The position numbers and the translations under genes were made by a program. DNA of 7,649 nucleotides from Proteobacteria bacterium UBA664 (GTDB taxonomy: Bacteria > Pseudomonadota > Gammaproteobacteria > UBA7966), in contig DBNU01000244.1 of the NCBI GenBank assembly GCA_002299125.1, forward strand, positions 1 to 7,649, given 5' to 3'. Each line of letters opens with the position of its first letter. Positions within the stretch are counted from its first letter, which is position 1. The notes beneath the pieces were generated by a model that saw only the letters and a list, made by a program, of their open reading frames with translations, had not been told where the DNA came from and did no database searches. Shown piece after piece: positions 6,098 through 7,649 of the stretch.

Positions 6098-7649
6098 AGT
6101 CCGAGGAGGATGGGGCGCGCGTCCATGGCGGCGATGAGGCGCGCGTACCCTTCGAGCTGTGGCCGGTAGCGTTCGACCTCATTGTCGAGGAAGGCCTCCA
6201 CTGCGCCGCCTTCGTGGCTGCTGGTCTTGAAGTCGATGATCCAGATCTCATCGTCCACCACCAGGAAGCGATCGATCACGCGGTGCACCAGCTCACCGTC
6301 ATGCATGCCGCAGAGGGCCCACTCGCTTTCGGCGGCCTGATGCGGCGACAGGCACCAGCGACCGCGCGGGTCGTCGAGGGTGCACTCGATGGCCCGCGTC
6401 ACCCGCACTGTTGCGGCATCGAGCTCGGGTCCGGTCAGGCCGGCGGCGGCCAGTTGCGCGCGCCAGTGCGCGCGGCTGGCTGTCACCCGTGCCCCATCCC
6501 AGGCCGCCAGGCCGTCGCCCGCGATCACCTGCAGCGCGGCGTGCACGGTGGTGCCGATGGCCCGCGCGGATCGCCCGGCCCATTCGTAGACCGGCGGGGC
6601 CTCTGGATTGACGGGCTTGGGGCCGTCCCCCGCCCCTGCCGTCGCGGCCACATCCTGCGGCAGCTCGGGCCAGGCCCAGCCAGGCGGTAGCCGTCGGAGC
6701 GTTGGCTGCGCTGCCGGCGCGACCGCCGGCTCAGTGCTCGTCGGTGGTGCACCGGGGCCCGGGAGTGGCCCCCAGTGCGACCCGATGACCGGCCAGAGAT
6801 GCCCCAGCAGCGTGTTCTTCACCGGGCTCCAGCCGGCGTCTTCGCCCTTCGGCTCACGCCAGACGGCGCTCGCGAACAGATGCAGTTCCTGCCGCGCCCG
6901 CGTCGCGGCCACATAGAGCAGACGGAGGTCCTCCGCGCGCTCCGCCTCCACGCCGAGGGCGTGGATGAAGGCCTCGATCGGGCTATCTGCGTTCGTTTGC
7001 TGCTGGCGTGCCGCGATGGGCGCGATCAGCAGCCCGTCCGGGCCGTCGGATCGCAGACGCGGTTGCACGGCGAGCAGCGGTCGCTCGCGTGGCCGCCCCT
7101 TGCCACCCAGGCCCACCAGCAGCACCACGTCGAACTCCAGCCCCTTCGCCTTGTGCATGGTCATGGCCTGAAGCCCTGCATCGGCACCGGGCGGTGTGTC
7201 GATGGGTGCGGTTCCGAGCGCCGTTTCCAGCGCCTCCAGATCGGCATCGCCATGCCGTGCCATGAGACGCAGGCACTGCCAGGCCGTGCGTCGCTCAGCC
7301 TCGCCGGTCAGGCATAACGGCCCCCCGAGTGCTACCCAGCAGCGCGCCACCCGCAGCGCCAGCGGGATCGTCGCCCGCCCCGCGAGCGCCTCCGCGAAGG
7401 CCGGCAGGCAAGTGGTCAGGCGTGCGCGCATAGGGGCTGCGAGACCGTTCAGTACCTCTGCGTCGCCGATCCGCTGCATGAGCAGCCCCGGGCCTGCCGG
7501 ATCCGCCAGATGGGTGAGGCTCGCGAGGTCCAGCCCGCACCAGGGCGCACGCAGGCAGGCGAGCCAGGCGAGCCGGTCGCCCGGATGGGCCAGCGCCCGC
7601 GCGAGCGCCAGCAGGTCCCGCACCACGGGCCGTGCACCCAGCGTCTCCA
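6040..7649 (-). CDS. AddA/RecB-like UvrD-family helicase-nuclease, C-terminal part (5' truncated)
   Basis: Superfamily 1A helicase fused to a PD-(D/E)XK nuclease, the type that resects double-strand breaks for recombination, probably with an AddB-like partner. The frame is open to the right edge; 535 residues remain of a protein usually over 1,000. The visible 2B/2A region begins with the LAHPGDRLAWLACLRAPWCGL block. Helicase motif V is MTMHKAKGLEFDVVLL (about 162-177) and motif VI is LRLLYVAATRARQELHLF (about 241-258). A Pro-rich linker (about 290-350) leads to the nuclease, with GTTVHAAL (His about 369), RVIDRFLV (Asp about 459), WIIDFKTS (Asp 472, Lys 474) and YRPQLEGYARL (Gln 497, Tyr 501). 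The catalytic set therefore looks complete. No iron-sulphur cysteine cluster is apparent. ATPase motifs I-IV are outside the window. A GTG at 7626 is internal, not a start. Assignment to AddA rather than another RecB-like family is tentative. Confidence 0.93.
   Translation of the reverse strand, partial: ETLGARPVVRDLLALARALAHPGDRLAWLACLRAPWCGLDLASLTHLADPAGPGLLMQRIGDAEVLNGLAAPMRARLTTCLPAFAEALAGRATIPLALRVARCWVALGGPLCLTGEAERRTAWQCLRLMARHGDADLEALETALGTAPIDTPPGADAGLQAMTMHKAKGLEFDVVLLVGLGGKGRPRERPLLAVQPRLRSDGPDGLLIAPIAARQQQTNADSPIEAFIHALGVEAERAEDLRLLYVAATRARQELHLFASAVWREPKGEDAGWSPVKNTLLGHLWPVIGSHWGPLPGPGAPPTSTEPAVAPAAQPTLRRLPPGWAWPELPQDVAATAGAGDGPKPVNPEAPPVYEWAGRSARAIGTTVHAALQVIAGDGLAAWDGARVTASRAHWRAQLAAAGLTGPELDAATVRVTRAIECTLDDPRGRWCLSPHQAAESEWALCGMHDGELVHRVIDRFLVVDDEIWIIDFKTSSHEGGAVEAFLDNEVERYRPQLEGYARLIAAMDARPILLGLYFPLLRGWRSWRTPASAG

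Noticed and set aside
5431..6690. Long + strand open frame across the sorted-protein gene and the helicase 3' part
   Set aside because: Arg/Gly/Ala-rich antisense shadow; the two overlapping genes have clear domain signatures in other frames.
7624..7626. GTG as a helicase start codon
   Set aside because: The frame continues to the right edge (ETLGARP) into conserved family sequence, and all upstream helicase motifs would be missing.

Overview
The window is GC-rich throughout (by eye around two thirds G+C), densely coding and clearly bacterial. A heavy-metal RND pump, a TonB-dependent outer-membrane receptor and a VPLPA/PEP-CTERM-type sorted exported protein point to a Gram-negative proteobacterium, most plausibly beta or gamma. 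The genus cannot be read from this sequence. No rRNA, tRNA, CRISPR array, insertion sequence or phage gene was found.

Layout. (1) Positions 3-1706, + strand: the C-terminal 567 residues of a CusA/CzcA-family RND heavy-metal efflux pump, cut by the left edge. (2) Positions 1707-1922: a convergent intergenic spacer packed with palindromes and copies of an ATCCCCGC-type REP-like motif, probably including the terminators of both flanking genes. (3) Positions 1923-4169, - strand: a complete FecA-like TonB-dependent receptor, with a plausible promoter and an embedded palindrome at 4212-4240. (4) Positions 4289-5149, - strand: an unrecognised Ala-rich, single-pass membrane-anchored helical protein. 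(5) Positions 5150-5326: a divergent spacer with small hairpins. (6) Positions 5327-6097, + strand: an exported beta-sandwich protein with a VPLPA-like C-terminal sorting signal and an unusual 22-residue tail. (7) Positions 6040-7649, - strand: the C-terminal 535 residues of an AddA/RecB-like UvrD helicase-nuclease, cut by the right edge and overlapping gene 6 tail to tail by 58 bp.

How they fit together. The RND pump and the receptor both concern metal or metal-chelate traffic across the envelope, but they converge and cannot share a transcript. The orphan membrane protein lies upstream of the receptor on the same strand, 119 bp away with a possible promoter between, so co-transcription is possible but not shown. 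The sorted protein implies an exosortase elsewhere in the genome. The helicase-nuclease belongs to double-strand-break repair and is unrelated to the rest. I see no clearly new multi-gene system. The least ordinary items are the orphan membrane protein, the sorting-signal protein whose tail is encoded antisense to the helicase gene, and the repeat-rich spacer.
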